Shown: positions 44,612-57,481 of the stretch, piece after piece | Position numbering within the stretch: position 1 is the first letter of the stretch | How the letters are laid out: every line of letters starts with the position of its first letter | Assembly (NCBI RefSeq): GCF_018143015.1 | Contig: NC_054746.1 | Span: 12,701,532 to 12,765,531 of the forward strand | DNA from: Lytechinus variegatus | Lineage: Eukaryota > Echinodermata > Echinoidea > Temnopleuroida > Toxopneustidae | Length of the DNA stretch: 64,000 bases | Direction: 5' to 3' | Notes under the pieces: model-generated | Seen by the model: the letters and a program-made list of their open reading frames with translations, nothing else | Database searches by the model: none | Told to the model about the DNA's origin: nothing | Translations under genes and position numbers: made by a program

Positions 44612-45179
44612 TGAGGACTTGTATATTTCATCCATTGAATCGACCTGATGTAAAGTGATACCTATTAAAAGAAATTATCACATTTTGAAAAGTTCTTCAT
44701 AATACACTTCTTTGTTTTGCAATTAACCTTTGATGTATTTTGGACAGTTTCACAAAGTAAGTAGTGATTTTGACAGATTTGCAAAATTGTAGATCTTATG
44801 GATCAAATTTCATGATTTTCATACATATCATGGTCATGACTGTGTCCAATTTAATAAAAATCAATCAAGAAAAATTAAATTGATTGCCACCATTGAAACT
44901 ATCAAAATTTAATCATACGCTACCTTGTGGGCCAGATAATGTAGGTAATTTCCTTGTGCATCTTTCGGTACCAGAATCATGAACATTGACAATGAATAAT
45001 GACTGCATGGACCATTTTGAACTTGCACTTTGTCTGGAAAAAGAAATATATAATATTTTCATAAGTTGGTCCACACCAATATCCAATACAAAGTTTTCAT
45101 GAAATTATATGAAGTCCTGCTTATTTCATCTCCTAAGCAATTTGAGTTTCATTTTTCTTAAATGAATCATGTAGTAGAA
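44612..45179. other. Intergenic, nothing recognised
   Basis: AT-rich DNA between the TMEM223 3' region and the SINE. Confidence 0.4.
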
Positions 45180-45535
45180 TACATTCATAGAACACTGAAG
45201 GAAAAAAAACTAACAAAGTAAATCAAAAACAAAAAGTACCTTGTACCTTGTTTGTTTGGCGTCGCCTGTGTTGGGAGGTGAAGAGCGAACTGAATAACCG
45301 ACCTGCAGGTCTCTTCTGATATAACTGATTGGGGGAGTGCGGGTGGACCACTACACCAGGATTTCTGCCTACTCTTACACAAAATAGTGCAGTGGGTTCT
45401 TAAAGTGCAATGGTGTGACTATCCTCTACACAGGGCCTCCATTAACATCCTATCCGAGGGACAGGCTTTGCACCCACGACCTTTGGTTTCAACAGGCAGA
45501 TACTTTACCGACTGAGCCAACTTGGCCTTGTTTGG
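45180..45535 (-). mobile_element. tRNA-derived SINE (type 1)
   Basis: On the minus strand the head reads GCCAAGTTGGCTCAGTCGGT (A-box-like) and GGTCGTGGGTGCAAAGCC (B-box-like, degraded). The body contains CTGGTGTAGTGGTCCACCC and GACCTGCAGGTCGGTTATTC, and the tail is CAAACAAACAAGGTAC-rich. Confidence 0.75.
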
Positions 45536-45898
45536 GGAAATTTAACAAAATGGAAAAATATACATCTTGTTTGTATACTCTATGATAATGAATTAAAATT
45601 TTCAGATCTATACATTTCTGTGGATAATCGATTACTGTGTAGCAACATTCTTTACACTCATTTTTTTTATTGTTTGAAAAAAAATGGGGAAAAAATTTCT
45701 TGTATAAACTGATACTGTCCCTGCTGTGTAATATGAATGCTGCCATCTGTGTTCAAATTCAGCCAATGTGAAATAGCCATCATGTCTGGATCATGCACAT
45801 TCTAAGTATGCAAGAACAAATCATACGATTGATGATTGTTATGGATTAATATTATAAAAATGCCTGAAATGAAAGTCAATGTGTGCTGATTTCCTTCA

Positions 45899-46327
45899 TT
45901 ATTGACCTCTTAAGTTAAAGATCGAACCAGCAGAATGAGAGATTGGCAAAGATTTAAGGTTTTTTGTTACAGATCTGGGAGTTATGGAGTGTGATATTAG
46001 CGAGAGGTGCAATAGAAGAGAGGGTAGATAGAAAAGGGGTAGAAAATTATATACACTTTTAGAAAGGGAAGGAGAGAGAGGTGGTGGGGGAGAGAGAAAG
46101 AAAAGAATTGACAGAGGGGAACAAGAGAGAGAGAAAAGAAAAGAGGAGAATAAGAAAGAGAGGACAAGAGGAAGAGATAAGAAAGGGGAAAAAGAAATAA
46201 AAGATGGAAATAAGAGGGGAGGGCAAATAACCACAATATTATAAATGTAAGAAACATTGCAATAAAAGAGTTCAGGGGCCCATTGCAGTACGAATTTCAT
46301 ATAAAACGCAACTTGATCTACAACCAA
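45899..46327. repeat. Purine-rich low-complexity tract
   Basis: 46010-46215 is almost entirely A and G on the plus strand (GAGAGAGGTGGTGGGGGAGA and similar). The long minus-strand frame here is a compositional artefact. Confidence 0.85.
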
Positions 46328-46375
46328 TCAGAAGTGGCATTTGTGCTTGATTTCATGAGTTGTGATTGAACCAGG

Positions 46376-46465
46376 GACCTATCCACGGAGGATTAGTCTA
46401 TTGTTACTGGGGGTGCTGAGTATTGTCACAGCACAGTCATAGATAATCCTCCGTGGCCAGGTCCA
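46376..46465. repeat. Inverted repeat, ~28-bp arms
   Basis: GGACCTATCCACGGAGGATT with AGTCTATTG, and downstream the near complement CATAGATAATCCTCCGTGG with CCAGGTCC. Probably a small fold-back/MITE family; neighbours show no other structure. Confidence 0.75.
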
Positions 46466-46909
46466 TGGATTGAACACAACTCGGACAGTCAACCTGTCCG
46501 ATACGTCCAGTCTCTCTACCACTCATCATCTCTACTCGCCGACTCAAGCCAGCATCTCCTCATCAGCTCCACTACTCAAGCTGTTCTCACTCAACATTCC
46601 TTCTGGTTTACAGTCCTTTTCAGGACTATTTTCAAAAAAGAATACTCTACTCTCAAATCTCCACTTTCTCGCCTATCCATTTCTTCTCTTCTTCTATCCA
46701 CTGTTTCTATAACACTCCACATGGTGTACCGTAAACCGCATCAGCAAGATCCTGAGTAATGTAATAGACATATATTTCAAAATTAAATGGTAAAATATTG
46801 ACAGGGAAGGTATGAAATAGCTGCACCTACTCTAAAATGGTAGTAAAAGAATGAATGACATGTTGAATTGTCATTTACCCATTTGTATTGGAACCCCTTG
46901 TTCCCTTCA

Positions 46910-47190
46910 ACAATGGAATGAATGCAGCATGTATGGATGAATGAATGAATGGTTTTGTAATGATTAAATGAATGGATGGATTTTGAATGATTCAATGAAT
47001 GAATGAATGAATGAATGAATGAATGAATGAATGAAAGAATGAATGAATGAATGAATGAAAGAAAGAAAGAAAGAATGAAAGAATAAATGAATGAAGTTGG
47101 GATGATTCAAAAGTGAATGGATAAATGAATGAATGGCTTTGTAATGATTAAATGAATAGATGAATGAATGACTGACTGACTATGACTAAA
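46910..47190. repeat. (GAAT)n microsatellite
   Basis: The core 46983-47098 is nearly pure GAAT/GAAA repeat with degraded flanks containing ATGAATGA and similar words on both sides. Confidence 0.95.
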
Positions 47191-48600
47191 TGAATTGACA
47201 GATGAATGAATGCACCCATGCATTTTAATGATTAAACAAACACAAATGAATGTATAAATGTAAATACATAACTAAACCATTAATTGTACTTAAAGAATAA
47301 ACAAATTTGAATCAAAATAAAAAGCAAGAGTATATCGCAGTACAATTCTAAATACGAAGAAAAAGACTCCTACATTTCAACCTATCTCAAGACTCTATAT
47401 AATTATGTTAAATACTTTTGATGAAGATTGCATTCGGTGGTTTTTCATTTTAGCATGCTGTTAGGTTTCACTTTATATCACCATGTTGGGGGCACTTTCA
47501 TAGTTCATGTAGCTGAAATCTGATCAGTAGTACAACTAGCCTCTAAATTTAGAAAGCAAATATACATGGAGAGGAGGGGCGGTTAGAAGCAATCTAAAAC
47601 CATAAAGGATCAAGTTCCCTAGATACAAGATGGAGGCTTTACATGATGCACAATGCACACTAAAGATATTTATAAGGCAGGAAGAGACACAAACACATCT
47701 CACATGGCACTGATGCTTGCAGTTTCCATGACAACCAAATTAGTCTCAAATTTGGATTAATCTCGTCAGTGAAGAGCAAAGGAGAGTAAAAGTTCCTGTT
47801 GGCTATGTGGTTACCATGGCAACTGTCTCTTCACCAGAAGCCTTTCTTGTTTGTCATGCTTACAGCTGGTATCAAATTACGCCATAACAATTTTTTTTTT
47901 ACCAGAGAGAGGGAAAGATATATACAAAGTCGGCATGGCAACAAGAAATACAATGTATGTTTGCTCAAAGGCTTGGACCACTTCATATCAAAAGTATTCA
48001 TACACTGCCACTTCAAGAAAGAGGCAATTTGAAACCATTTTCAATACATTTATGAGCTTGATCACTCTGTAAACATGGTTTGATCATTTCATTAGAATAA
48101 AGGAGTGGATTGGACAAAAGGAAAGCAAGTTGGATATGAGTGTACCTACATAAAACCATATTTGAAATGCAGATTGATTGGAGCCTGAATGACCCTTTTT
48201 CCCCATCCACCACTCAATGTAATTTTTAATACTCTATGACATGAATCAATCTCATATTTTGGTCAATCACTTTTTTCGTTTAAATCTCTGTAACATTTTG
48301 TAATATATTCAAAAGAAATATATCAGTAACAAAGGGACTTACAGTACTGCAGCTATTCAAATTTGTTGCTTTTTTCCTGAGGCAAAGTCATGAAAATTAG
48401 GGGGGGGGGGGGGTTCACTCATCTGTTACAACTTTCTTGCATGAAATACGTGGAATAAACTTGTTGATCACTTATTGCTATTTTGGGCAATCCTCTGGCA
48501 AGCTGTAAGATTTTTTTAAGAACATACGTTTAAAAAGTATTCCATTCACCTGGCATTTCTGAATTGCCTCAAACACTGGAAATCAAGACGTAAATCACTA
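47191..48600. other. Intergenic, nothing recognised
   Basis: No homologous frame found. A G run lies at about 48399-48413. Confidence 0.4.
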
Positions 48601-48605
48601 ACTTA

Positions 48606-49045
48606 GAGGGATGCTCCGGGCTGAATATATTTACATTTCAATAATAATAGTGAGTAAAATTCACAGATCAAAATGCTGAAAATTTGATCAAAATCGGATA
48701 ACAAATCACAAAGTTATTGAATTTCAAAGATTTGCATTATTCTGGTGAAAAATTTCTAAGAATGTCTTCATGAATATTCATTAAGCAGGCTGATGATGTC
48801 ACTTGTTCTTTTGTAATTAGGTTCATTCAATATTTTCTTACCAAGAACTAAAACAATTGGATTGACAACTGATTAAAGTGCATTAGTTATTTTTTGCTGC
48901 AACTTATTTCATATATAATAACACATAATAATAACACATTTATGAAAAAATGAAACAATTATGATTTCATGTAATGACATAAGAAAAAGGGAAGTGGGGA
49001 TGTGACATCATCAGCCCACATAATGAATATTCGTGAAGACATGCC
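48606..49045. mobile_element. Repeat element with ATGAATATTCATTA inverted segments
   Basis: The left segment GTCTTCATGAATATTCATTA and GGCTGATGATGTCAC (48763-48812) is complemented by the right segment 48985-49043 (GTGACATCATCAGCCCACAT, ATGAATATTCGTGAAGACAT). The left flank begins GAGGGATGCTCCGGGCTGAA. Confidence 0.7.
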
Positions 49046-49048
49046 CCG

Positions 49049-49217
49049 GGGGCCGTTTCATAAAGCTGTTCGTAAGATAAGAGCGACTTTAAGAACGACT
49101 GGTGAACCTTTCTTACGCGCTAAACCATCGCCATTGAATATACCATTACCACAAGAAAGGTTCACCAGTCGTTCTTAAAGTCGCTCTTAACTTACGAACA
49201 GCTTTATGAAACACCCA
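49049..49217. mobile_element. Palindromic MITE with ~63-bp arms
   Basis: GGCCGTTTCATAAAGCTGTT and TAAGAACGACTGGTGAACCT at the left are complemented by AGGTTCACCAGTCGTTCTTA and AACAGCTTTATGAAACACC at the right, with a spacer of about 38 bp. Confidence 0.9.
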
Positions 49218-49465
49218 CCAGAACTGTTTCACTGGAATATTGCAAGGAACTTGGTCGCACATCTTTCCGCCACATCAATGCCAGGCTGGTACAAAGCATT
49301 ACCGAGGAGAAGTTGTATGTCAGTCATATTGGCAGACCTCAAAAGAGACGGAAATTACTCTTGGGTCTTTTCTATGAAAATGGAGATAATGGCTTGAGCA
49401 GGGTTTTGAACTCAAAATCAGGAGTCCAATGCTCTGACCACTAGACCATATGACCCTTATGTGTT
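49218..49465 (-). mobile_element. tRNA-headed SINE (type 2)
   Basis: Minus strand: CATATGGTCTAGTGGTCAGA (A-box region) and GAGTTCAAAACCC (B-box-like) at about 49395-49460. A body of unknown origin extends to about 49218, where the MITE begins. Not a functional tRNA: the arms do not close. Confidence 0.65.
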
Positions 49466-50215
49466 TTTTTATAGACAGGTGCTCTGGCTATAAAAGTCCA
49501 TGCTATATAGCATGTATGATAGCATCATTCTAATTGCTAACCATCATTTAGTTTTGGAAAGCGAAAACTTAGTCCCTTGGGTGCTTTTTGATAACTGATC
49601 AGTACACCAAAATTAAAAGAAAACACTTATAAGTCTAGCTTCAGTAAAACATCAAGTTTATTATAGGCAAAACTGTGATAACGATGCATTTGCTGTTACG
49701 TATTCACATGAGCTCTCAGACCAACTTTCATGTGCAAAACATTTTAACAAAGCAAATTTCAATACATGTCCTCATCTAAACATAGATCTCTAAAAAGAAG
49801 ACATTAATTCAAAGTTTAATTTTGTAGTTTTGCAGTAAAATTTTGTAGTAAAATTGCATATGCACTGAAATCGCATGGAATTATGTCAGCTACCTCTGTT
49901 GAAGAAATGCTTGTTATATAAATCAGGGATATGTACAATAGTTGGATGCGTTTGTAATCATCTCAGAGTACAAGTGTTATGCTAAGCTGAATGTTGCCAC
50001 GGGCAACGATTATGATTATTTAAGGGGTTGATCTTGCCAACGCTCAAGTACATGATATGTGTGTTCAATTCATCAATCATAACTCCACTTCATAATGAAC
50101 TTTGAGGTTTCCCAGTTTTGGCTTCTTTAGCCAAGTGAGGTGTTGATTTGTTTCATCTACAAATGTGAAATTCTGACCATCAATGTGAAATTCTGATCGT
50201 CTTTCACATTTCCAT

Positions 50216-50345
50216 TTGCAATTTTTTTTGTATCTATCATTTCATACTAAATATCTTTCACTCTCGTCTGTTTGTCTCTCATCCCCTCTCTCTCTCTCTC
50301 TCTCTGTATGCCTATCCATCTGTCTGTATGTGTGTCAGCCCCCCC
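50216..50345. repeat. CT-rich low-complexity tract
   Basis: Contains (CT)n at about 50285-50307, then mixed pyrimidine-rich sequence. The interval 49466-50215 before it shows nothing recognisable. Confidence 0.85.
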
Positions 50346-50489
50346 ACCCCTCATCTCCACTCTATATTTTGTGTGTTTTTCCTCTTTCTTTATCAAATCA
50401 ATCTCACATAAAACAATTTAATATCAAAGGTAAAATTCATATATAACATACGAGGATAACATATTTCCTATCCTTCATTCTTTTCATTG

Positions 50490-50835
50490 AATAATAATAA
50501 TACCCAATTTTTATAAAGCGCTTTTCCCAGAATGGCTCAAAGCACGTTACAGCATATTATTACCCCGGTCATTGGATTCATTTCAATCCCGCACGAAAGT
50601 GCACAATTTCCACTCCCTGGGGAGCATTCCTTGCATTCATCGCAGCCTCATTATGGCGCTGGCAAAATCAAACATACAATATCTTTCGCATCCTATCGGG
50701 TACCCATTTAGCACCTGGGTCGAGAGTGGCAAAGTGTGGATTAACGCCTTGCCAAAGGACGCTAGACCGCGGTGGGATTCGAACACACGACCCTCTGTTT
50801 ATAAGGCGAGAGTCAGAACCACTACACCTGAACGG
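50490..50835 (-). mobile_element. tRNA-derived SINE (type 3), near full length
   Basis: Minus strand: head GGTGTAGTGGTTCTGACTCT and TGTTCGAATCCCACC, where the B box GTTCGAATCC is at about 50772-50781. The body includes CCAGGTGCTAAATGGGTACC and CCAGGGAGTGGAAATTG, and the element ends AAAGCGCTTTATAAAAATTG-type sequence plus (ATT)n. Degraded relatives at 1271-1504, 24524-24740 and 56760-56960. Confidence 0.85.
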
Positions 50836-53800
50836 GAGAGGGCGCGCTCGCGCTTTTTAAATTCTTGGGAGTTCTTTTCGGGTATGGCAGTCCAGAGGGC
50901 TGAACTAGCAAATCAAGTAGATGTATGGAGTTATTGATGTAAATAATGCAACATACAAGAAGTACAATTTGAAAGACCAAGTGGTGACACAATTTGGCCT
51001 ACCTCCCCCTCTCCTATTCTCATTCTATTGTCATACAGAATTACGCAATAAACAAGAAATTGCACAATTAATAAAGAACAAGCAATTATACATTTTGCTT
51101 TATCATTTATTTCCCAACGAGTTTCTTACAAAGGTTGAACGAAGTATTATTCTTAACTACAATATACTGTACAATGTTTTTTCTTCTTTTTTTTTAGTTC
51201 TTACTTGCACTATACGATTTTGTGTAAGTGTACAAAGCATGCGAGACAATGATATGAATAACAATAATACACGGTTACCAAATATTTCTTTGGTACCAAA
51301 TACAAAAAGGGGAAAAAATGGTGCTAAAATGATACACTTTGAGGTCACATGGCTCTTCAAGTGTTTGTTCGTTATCGCCTTTCACTTTCTTGCCTGACCT
51401 ATCAATTGAGAACTGTAGTCAGGATAGGTAAAGGCATAGTCATATTTCCTAACTTTTAGAGTACATACCATCCATACATTCTTTGACAGATTTTAGCATA
51501 AATAAATAGCTATTCAGATTTATTCCCTTAATATTGTTTTGCGATAAATAAATGCATGGATATTCAAATTTATTCCCAACATATTGTATTGTGATGAATA
51601 AATATAGGTCATACCTGATGTGAAGTTTGTTGTACGCAAAATAGAAATCACCGTAAGTCTCTATCATGATTAGTAAGAATAAATATATATTGAGATGTAG
51701 ATCAACATTACTATCATATAATAAGGAAAATCACTGGATAATAACGTAATAGAATAACTTCAAAACCTTTTCTTCTTGATCAGTACTCCTTCTTTTTAGA
51801 AAAAAAAAACTATGCACTTACAAAAAATATATGTATACCAAATAATATTCATGGATCTAAGAGGTACAACATACATTCTACAAACAAGTTTGATCGAACC
51901 GTCTCTTTAAATCATGTATGATAAATTACATAACCATCACATAGAAAATACTTTGAACAGTAATAATACATTATTCTTACCAGTTTTAATCAGTAGTCCT
52001 AGATAAAAATGAAAAATAAAATCTTGGTATAATACATTTTACATCCTAAACATAAAGTACTTCTTAAAAACAAATAAAAACGCTTTGAACTGAAGTGATT
52101 TTCATTTTGGGACTGTAATTTTTTTCGCATAAAATTAACAAATAATCTACATCTAAAAAAATAATAAGTCAAACCCAATGTGTACACATGTCTATAAACC
52201 TGAAAATTCATTTCCTGGACATATTTTAGATAACTTCTGATGGTATCTTGTCAAAAATTAAGAGTAATGTTTGTTCACAAAAAATGGTTTTATTATGACA
52301 ATAATTATCAAACAATAAAATTGAAACTTGCTTTTCCTGATATAAAAGTTCTATATAATTTAATCACACTCACACACAAAACCAAATTGTGAAGAAAAGA
52401 AATTACCCAGAACACACGTGGATTGCAACATTCTTTTTCCATCGGCAATACTACATAATTTCAGAAAAGAAAAAAAAAGTAATAATTGTGGCAAGTTACT
52501 CATGATATAAATAAAAATTGAACACAACCCTGATTAAAGAACATAAAAGAATTGAACGTAGATTGTGACAAAATTGTCCCATAAATAAATGATCCCACAT
52601 ATCTACTACCCCAATGTATGATTTTGAAACAATTGCATGAATTAAAAGCTTTGATTAGTTCAAAATTACGAGAATCATCAATATCATCATAATATTTTCC
52701 TCAATCTTTTTATGATGGGAGGAATTTCGATGATAAATCTAGTGCAATGTCTGGTTCCAGACCAAGCTAGGCCTTTCAGGTGATGATGATAATGGGCGGT
52801 TCGAGATGTAAAAATAATATCCGAGTCATGCAAGATTACATAATAATAAAATTTAATTTTGGGAAGTTCTAAGATGAACTATCCCTTTAAAACATGATAA
52901 AAGATGTACAAATGATGATAAAAGGTTCTTGTTTTCTTCTCAGGCTTTTATGGATTTGTTTTCTCACATGAAATCACCAGGTGCAGTTCCAAAGACAATA
53001 AAAAATATATAAAACTTATAATTACAACAACAATAAATATTGTAAAGCTGGTATTGATAATGATTCCCAAACTTAAAAAAAAAAAACTACCTACAAGGAG
53101 AAAAAATTCTCTTCCAAAATAAAAAGGAAAACCCAAACAAAATTGCAAATAATCACTATGATTTGTGCAAGATGAGTTTGATCTACTTCTAAAATTACTT
53201 TTAAAAAATACACGTATGCAAGAACGTATTGAGTTAGTAAACATAATACTACTAATATTGCACGACGTGACAGAGAGATAATTGAAAGCAATGAACAAAT
53301 AATGTTGAATAATGAATGCACAAAAAGAAAAATGAAATTGCTACTGTACAATATCATAGTCTAAGCAAAAAATATAAGTCTAATTTAGTTATATTTTTCA
53401 AACTAATATTTTGGCAAATAAAATCGCTTTCACTCTTCATTCAATTTTGATAATGTGGCATCACTGTTTGGCTAAAAAGAAATTCCCTTGAATAATTCTA
53501 ATATGCAGACCGACTATAAAATGGTAAAAATATTATTTACCGATACAAAATAACACAATTTAAGAATTTCATTTTTGTTTGAATTTCCCTTCATTTTCAC
53601 CCCCGGTTACAGATAAACTTACAGAAAAAAAGAAAATCAGATCAACATAATATTGTTTACTTCTGATTTAAGATTTGTTCAGTGTTAGCTAGTGCATTAA
53701 AATAACAGTGCCTCAATACATTCATAAATACCAATGACATACATTTCATAATGTAACTTAACAAATGTAAACTGATATGGAAGCACAGCGCAAATAAAAA

Positions 53801-54992
53801 TGCTCAACAAAGCAAACCTGGGTTTTTCCAAATAATTGAAATAATTAGATTTTGATTCTTTTGATGAGATACATATAAATATCTCAATTTCAGCTCAGGG
53901 CCAAGATCGTTTCGGATAATTTGTTCATAATTTTGTTTAACTTTGCTTCATTTGTACAAAAGAAAGCAAATTTCAGTTCTGAATACTGGCGGTAGGGAAG
54001 ACTCTATGTACATATAACAAATAGTTCATGTACATTAGTAGCACGGTGAACATACTCGAATGATTCATAAATACAGTAATGTGTTCGCTGAAAATTCTAA
54101 AGCATGATAATGCCTAGTTTAGTTTTATAACCAAACTCTGGATTTGTTCTATTATTAGCTCATTAAACATCATAGAATATTCCAAAATGATGGAAATTTA
54201 GAGACAATTAGTACGTTATCGTTTCTCAATGATAATGTTGCCAATAAACTTTGAGTGTATATGACCATGATTATCAAAACAAGACCTGGAAAAAAAATGT
54301 CACAAAATATAAAAAGGATTCAAAACTTTGAATTTATGTAATATAGTGAGCCACCTCATAAGCTGATCATCCTTCCAGTTTTAGTACTGTCACAAAAATC
54401 TTGCAATTTTTTCTATTCATAAGGACATCCATGCTCTTATCTTACAATAACAACTGCAATAAAATCTTACAAAAAAGAAATTACCCACTAAACGGCAAAT
54501 AATTTGTTTTACTGTAAATGTCAAATCAGCACTAAAATGTTCACCTGATGTTTATTAAACTGCTTGATATTCATAACCCAGCACCATATTTTTAAACTAG
54601 GAAAACCAAGAAATGCACCATTCCCATCATGTATTACTCTTAAAAAAAAATGAAAATAACAAAAAACACTACATTAATCCTACATTGGGAAGTATATCAC
54701 GACTAGCACCGCACGTGTTTGTTGTTCTAAAGCTCCACATTTCAGCAATTGTTCAAAAAAATTGGAAAACTTTTATCTACTTGTTCACACTATTTGCACT
54801 TGAAATATTTTTCATCGAGCTGCATTTCATGTTGCATTGAAAATGATACTGATGACTACAACAAAAACATATTTGTTCCCTTTCGATGACAATTATCACC
54901 AATTCAATACCTATATCATATCAGTTGTATTTCCACAAGTAAATCATTTCTGATCAGATTACTACCATGACATTTCTCTTTGGTTTCCTTAC
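50836..54992. other. Long AT-rich intergenic or 3' UTR stretch
   Basis: No gene or repeat recognised. The two halves of the plus-strand region 51480-51610 show a small duplication (TAAATAAATAGCTATTCAGAT / TAAATGCATGGATATTCAAAT). Could include 3' UTR of the minus-strand gene at 57.2 kb. Confidence 0.35.
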
Positions 54993-55028
54993 CGTTGCGG
55001 ACCAAGACTCAACAGAAATTAAGACCTC
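54993..55028 (-). other. Candidate 36-bp exon, function unknown
   Basis: TCTTTTCCAG acceptor, 36 bp, then CAACG|GTAAGG donor. Joined to the last coding exon at 57.2 kb through a weak AAG|GTAGTG donor it would add two residues and a stop, so it would be a 3' UTR or alternative terminal exon. May be chance. Confidence 0.25.
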
Positions 55029-56268
55029 CTGGAAAAGAGATAAAATTTCATTTTGATCTAATTCAAATAGTGATCATATTGGCAATGATTTTTGGCACTA
55101 CCATTTGTTTGTTACTCTCAAAAAGTATGAAGTAGTGTATTTTATAACATTAAATAACCTGTTCTTAATCAATCCAGCTGAGATGTTTTCAAATGTGTTT
55201 AAATTAACATTCTTTTAAGAAAAATACATTCCTAAGAGCAAACGCCTTATTAAGTATTTAAAAAATCCTTGTAATCACCTTAATCAATTCATATGACATT
55301 AAAAGTATGTAAAAACAAGAACTCGGCAAATTTAAGTCTTTCATTTATCTGTTATCATCGAATGGTGTGCAGCATTTGCGGCATCTGACATATGACCTTT
55401 GACCTAACAAGAGCATCTAATGCATGACCTTTAACCCTTCTCCTACAGCTTTCTTTTTCCCTTACAACAAAGTACTAAAATCTTTCAGACATAATTGTAT
55501 ATTTTTACAACATATTTACACACAAATCCCTCATCTATGCTTTCAAAGCAAACACGGGTATTTACAAGATGGAAGCACTTGTCCAATGCTCACAACTTTT
55601 TCTAACAAACTAATGCGAGAAATAAGAAATTAAAACAATTTATGTACTATTATTGAGATATGACTAAACTACCTACATCTACAGTCTATATACGAAGTTC
55701 TTTCTACGGCAAATGTTTCTATGTATATACACCTTGCTCAAAACCATTAACTTTGCAGCAGAAAAAAAAAATCCAACCTTTCATATACCATGTAATCATT
55801 AGCTTTCTGAAACTTAAGCTATTGATTTATATTAAATTAATGAAAATGGAACCGAATGATGTCTTTCAAATTAAATGAAAGTACATTTTCTCCTATTAAA
55901 CCATGCAGTTTGTTTTAAGTTGTCAAAAGGGAGACAAAAATCATTTGTTGAGGTTTCTCTTCCTTGTTGGCATATACCAAATTAAAAAAAATTATTCATT
56001 TTTCACTTACAGTGTATGTTAAGAATTTGCTTGATAAACTAGTTATCTATTATAATTCTTGTAATAATTTGTCTTGTAATTTTTATGCAGGGGTTACACT
56101 AATCAAAGTATAACAGAGTGGCATAGCATTCTTCTTGAACTACATCTTTTAAAAAAATACCTCAGCGGGAATTTGTAACTACCTCTTTTCCTCCAATTTT
56201 TTCCTATCTTTTAGGAATATCTAAGAAAGAGAATTTGTCATTATAAAAGCAAGCCCAATCTTGTCTCT

Positions 56269-56398
56269 GGAGGATTTCATAAAATAAATAGTCAATTCAA
56301 CTATTGTTATAAGCTACTGAAATACTTGCTTTATATTGGCTCAGAGCAAATTTGTTAGTGAAATTCACTGACAAGAGGCTTCACATGAAACCCCCCTT
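56269..56398 (+). mobile_element. Family-A MITE copy
   Basis: TTGTTATAAGCTACTGAAAT and ATTGGCTCAGAGCAAATTTG with right end TTCACTGACAAGAGGCTTCA; left end degraded (GGAGGATTTCATAAAATAA). Confidence 0.8.
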
Positions 56399-56759
56399 TT
56401 CATCCTCTATACGCAATGGGCACAAAAATGGTTTCATTTGCAAACGAAAATGAAAGTAAACTATACAACGTGATTGCACAAAAAAGCTCTTTCAACGTGC
56501 TCTACAGTCTCAGGTTAAAAATTTCTCATTTGAGATGCGTTATTCTTTATTCTTGAGTTGTACCGAAAACAATCTTTTTCAAAATTCCCCTCATCACAAC
56601 AAAGTACAAGGAAAATCAAATCCATCTGCTTCCTTCCAATGGTATTTATCTTTTTTTTTTGCCAGAAAGCCGCACACCACTGATGAATTTTCCACACCAA
56701 CAAAAAATGGTTCACATTTTCCTATGAATGTCTCTCCACTGCTCAGATACTAGGAAAAA

Positions 56760-56960
56760 TATTCTGCTCTTACATAGCACTTAATACACTGACACAATGT
56801 CTCTTAAGCGCTTTACATATTTATTATTATCCCGATCATCAGATTCTGGCTTGCCTGCACACAAGGTATGCACTTCCTCCACTCCCTGGGGAGCATTCCA
56901 ACAAGAGTTTCCTACACACCTACAGACAAAATACAAATCCTTAGAAGATATTCCAAACAT
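56760..56960 (-). mobile_element. SINE type 3 fragment
   Basis: TCTTAAGCGCTTTACATAT, TATTATTATCCCGATCATC and CTCCACTCCCTGGGGAGCAT match the order in 50490-50835 (CACTCCCTGGGGAGCATTCC). The tRNA head is absent. Confidence 0.75.
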
Positions 56961-57189
56961 CTTGGATCTGCGACTTCTTCATTCGCTGAACAGGTGATAG
57001 CTCTCCATGTAAACACAAAACAATTAAGAAAAGTCGATAGGTTGGCCTTGGAAATAACCAATACCAATCGCTTAAAAAGTTTTTATCCCGGCATTTTCCA
57101 CTCAACATAATCACTATGTTATTGTTCATCTTTGTCATAGTCTTTTGATTGTCTTCATGACATCGCATCACCGTGCAATTCAGGCTTCA

Positions 57190-57481
57190 CTACCTTGAGG
57201 CTTCCAGGACTTCTTCCGTCACCATGGCATCTGGACATGTACTTTCACCTGGACCTGGACTAGCCTCTGGACCTGGACTTGCTTCTGCGCTGGGACTAGC
57301 TGCTTCCTTAGCGGGCATCGGCTCTGCACCGATACCAGACAGGATCAGGAGGGCATCGGCGAGTCTCTTGTCTTCTTCTGTCATCCGGGGAGGACGCTTC
57401 TTGAGTGGCAATGGGGCTCCTTTTTCGTCAACTCGTTTGCCTTCCTCAAGATGGAAGTGGACACCACTATCGCCAAGCCTC
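57190..57481 (-). CDS. Unidentified gene, terminal coding exon
   Basis: 292 bp, acceptor ATTTCAG|GAGGCT. Encodes RLGDSGVHFHLEEGKRVDEK, the basic signal, RMTEEDKRLADALLIL and the SPGP repeat, then TAG. A weak GTAGTG donor overlaps the stop, so extension by splicing is possible but would hit a stop two codons on. Confidence 0.83.

Noticed and set aside
45899-46327. 142-codon Ser/Leu/Phe/Pro-rich frame
   Set aside because: Arises from the purine-rich low-complexity tract read on the opposite strand.
46983-47098. Possible CRISPR-like regular repeat
   Set aside because: A simple (GAAT)n microsatellite without spacers; the genome is eukaryotic.
50770-50835. Possible tRNA gene on the minus strand
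   Set aside because: Has A and B boxes but continues into a SINE body and (ATT)n tail; the acceptor arm does not pair.
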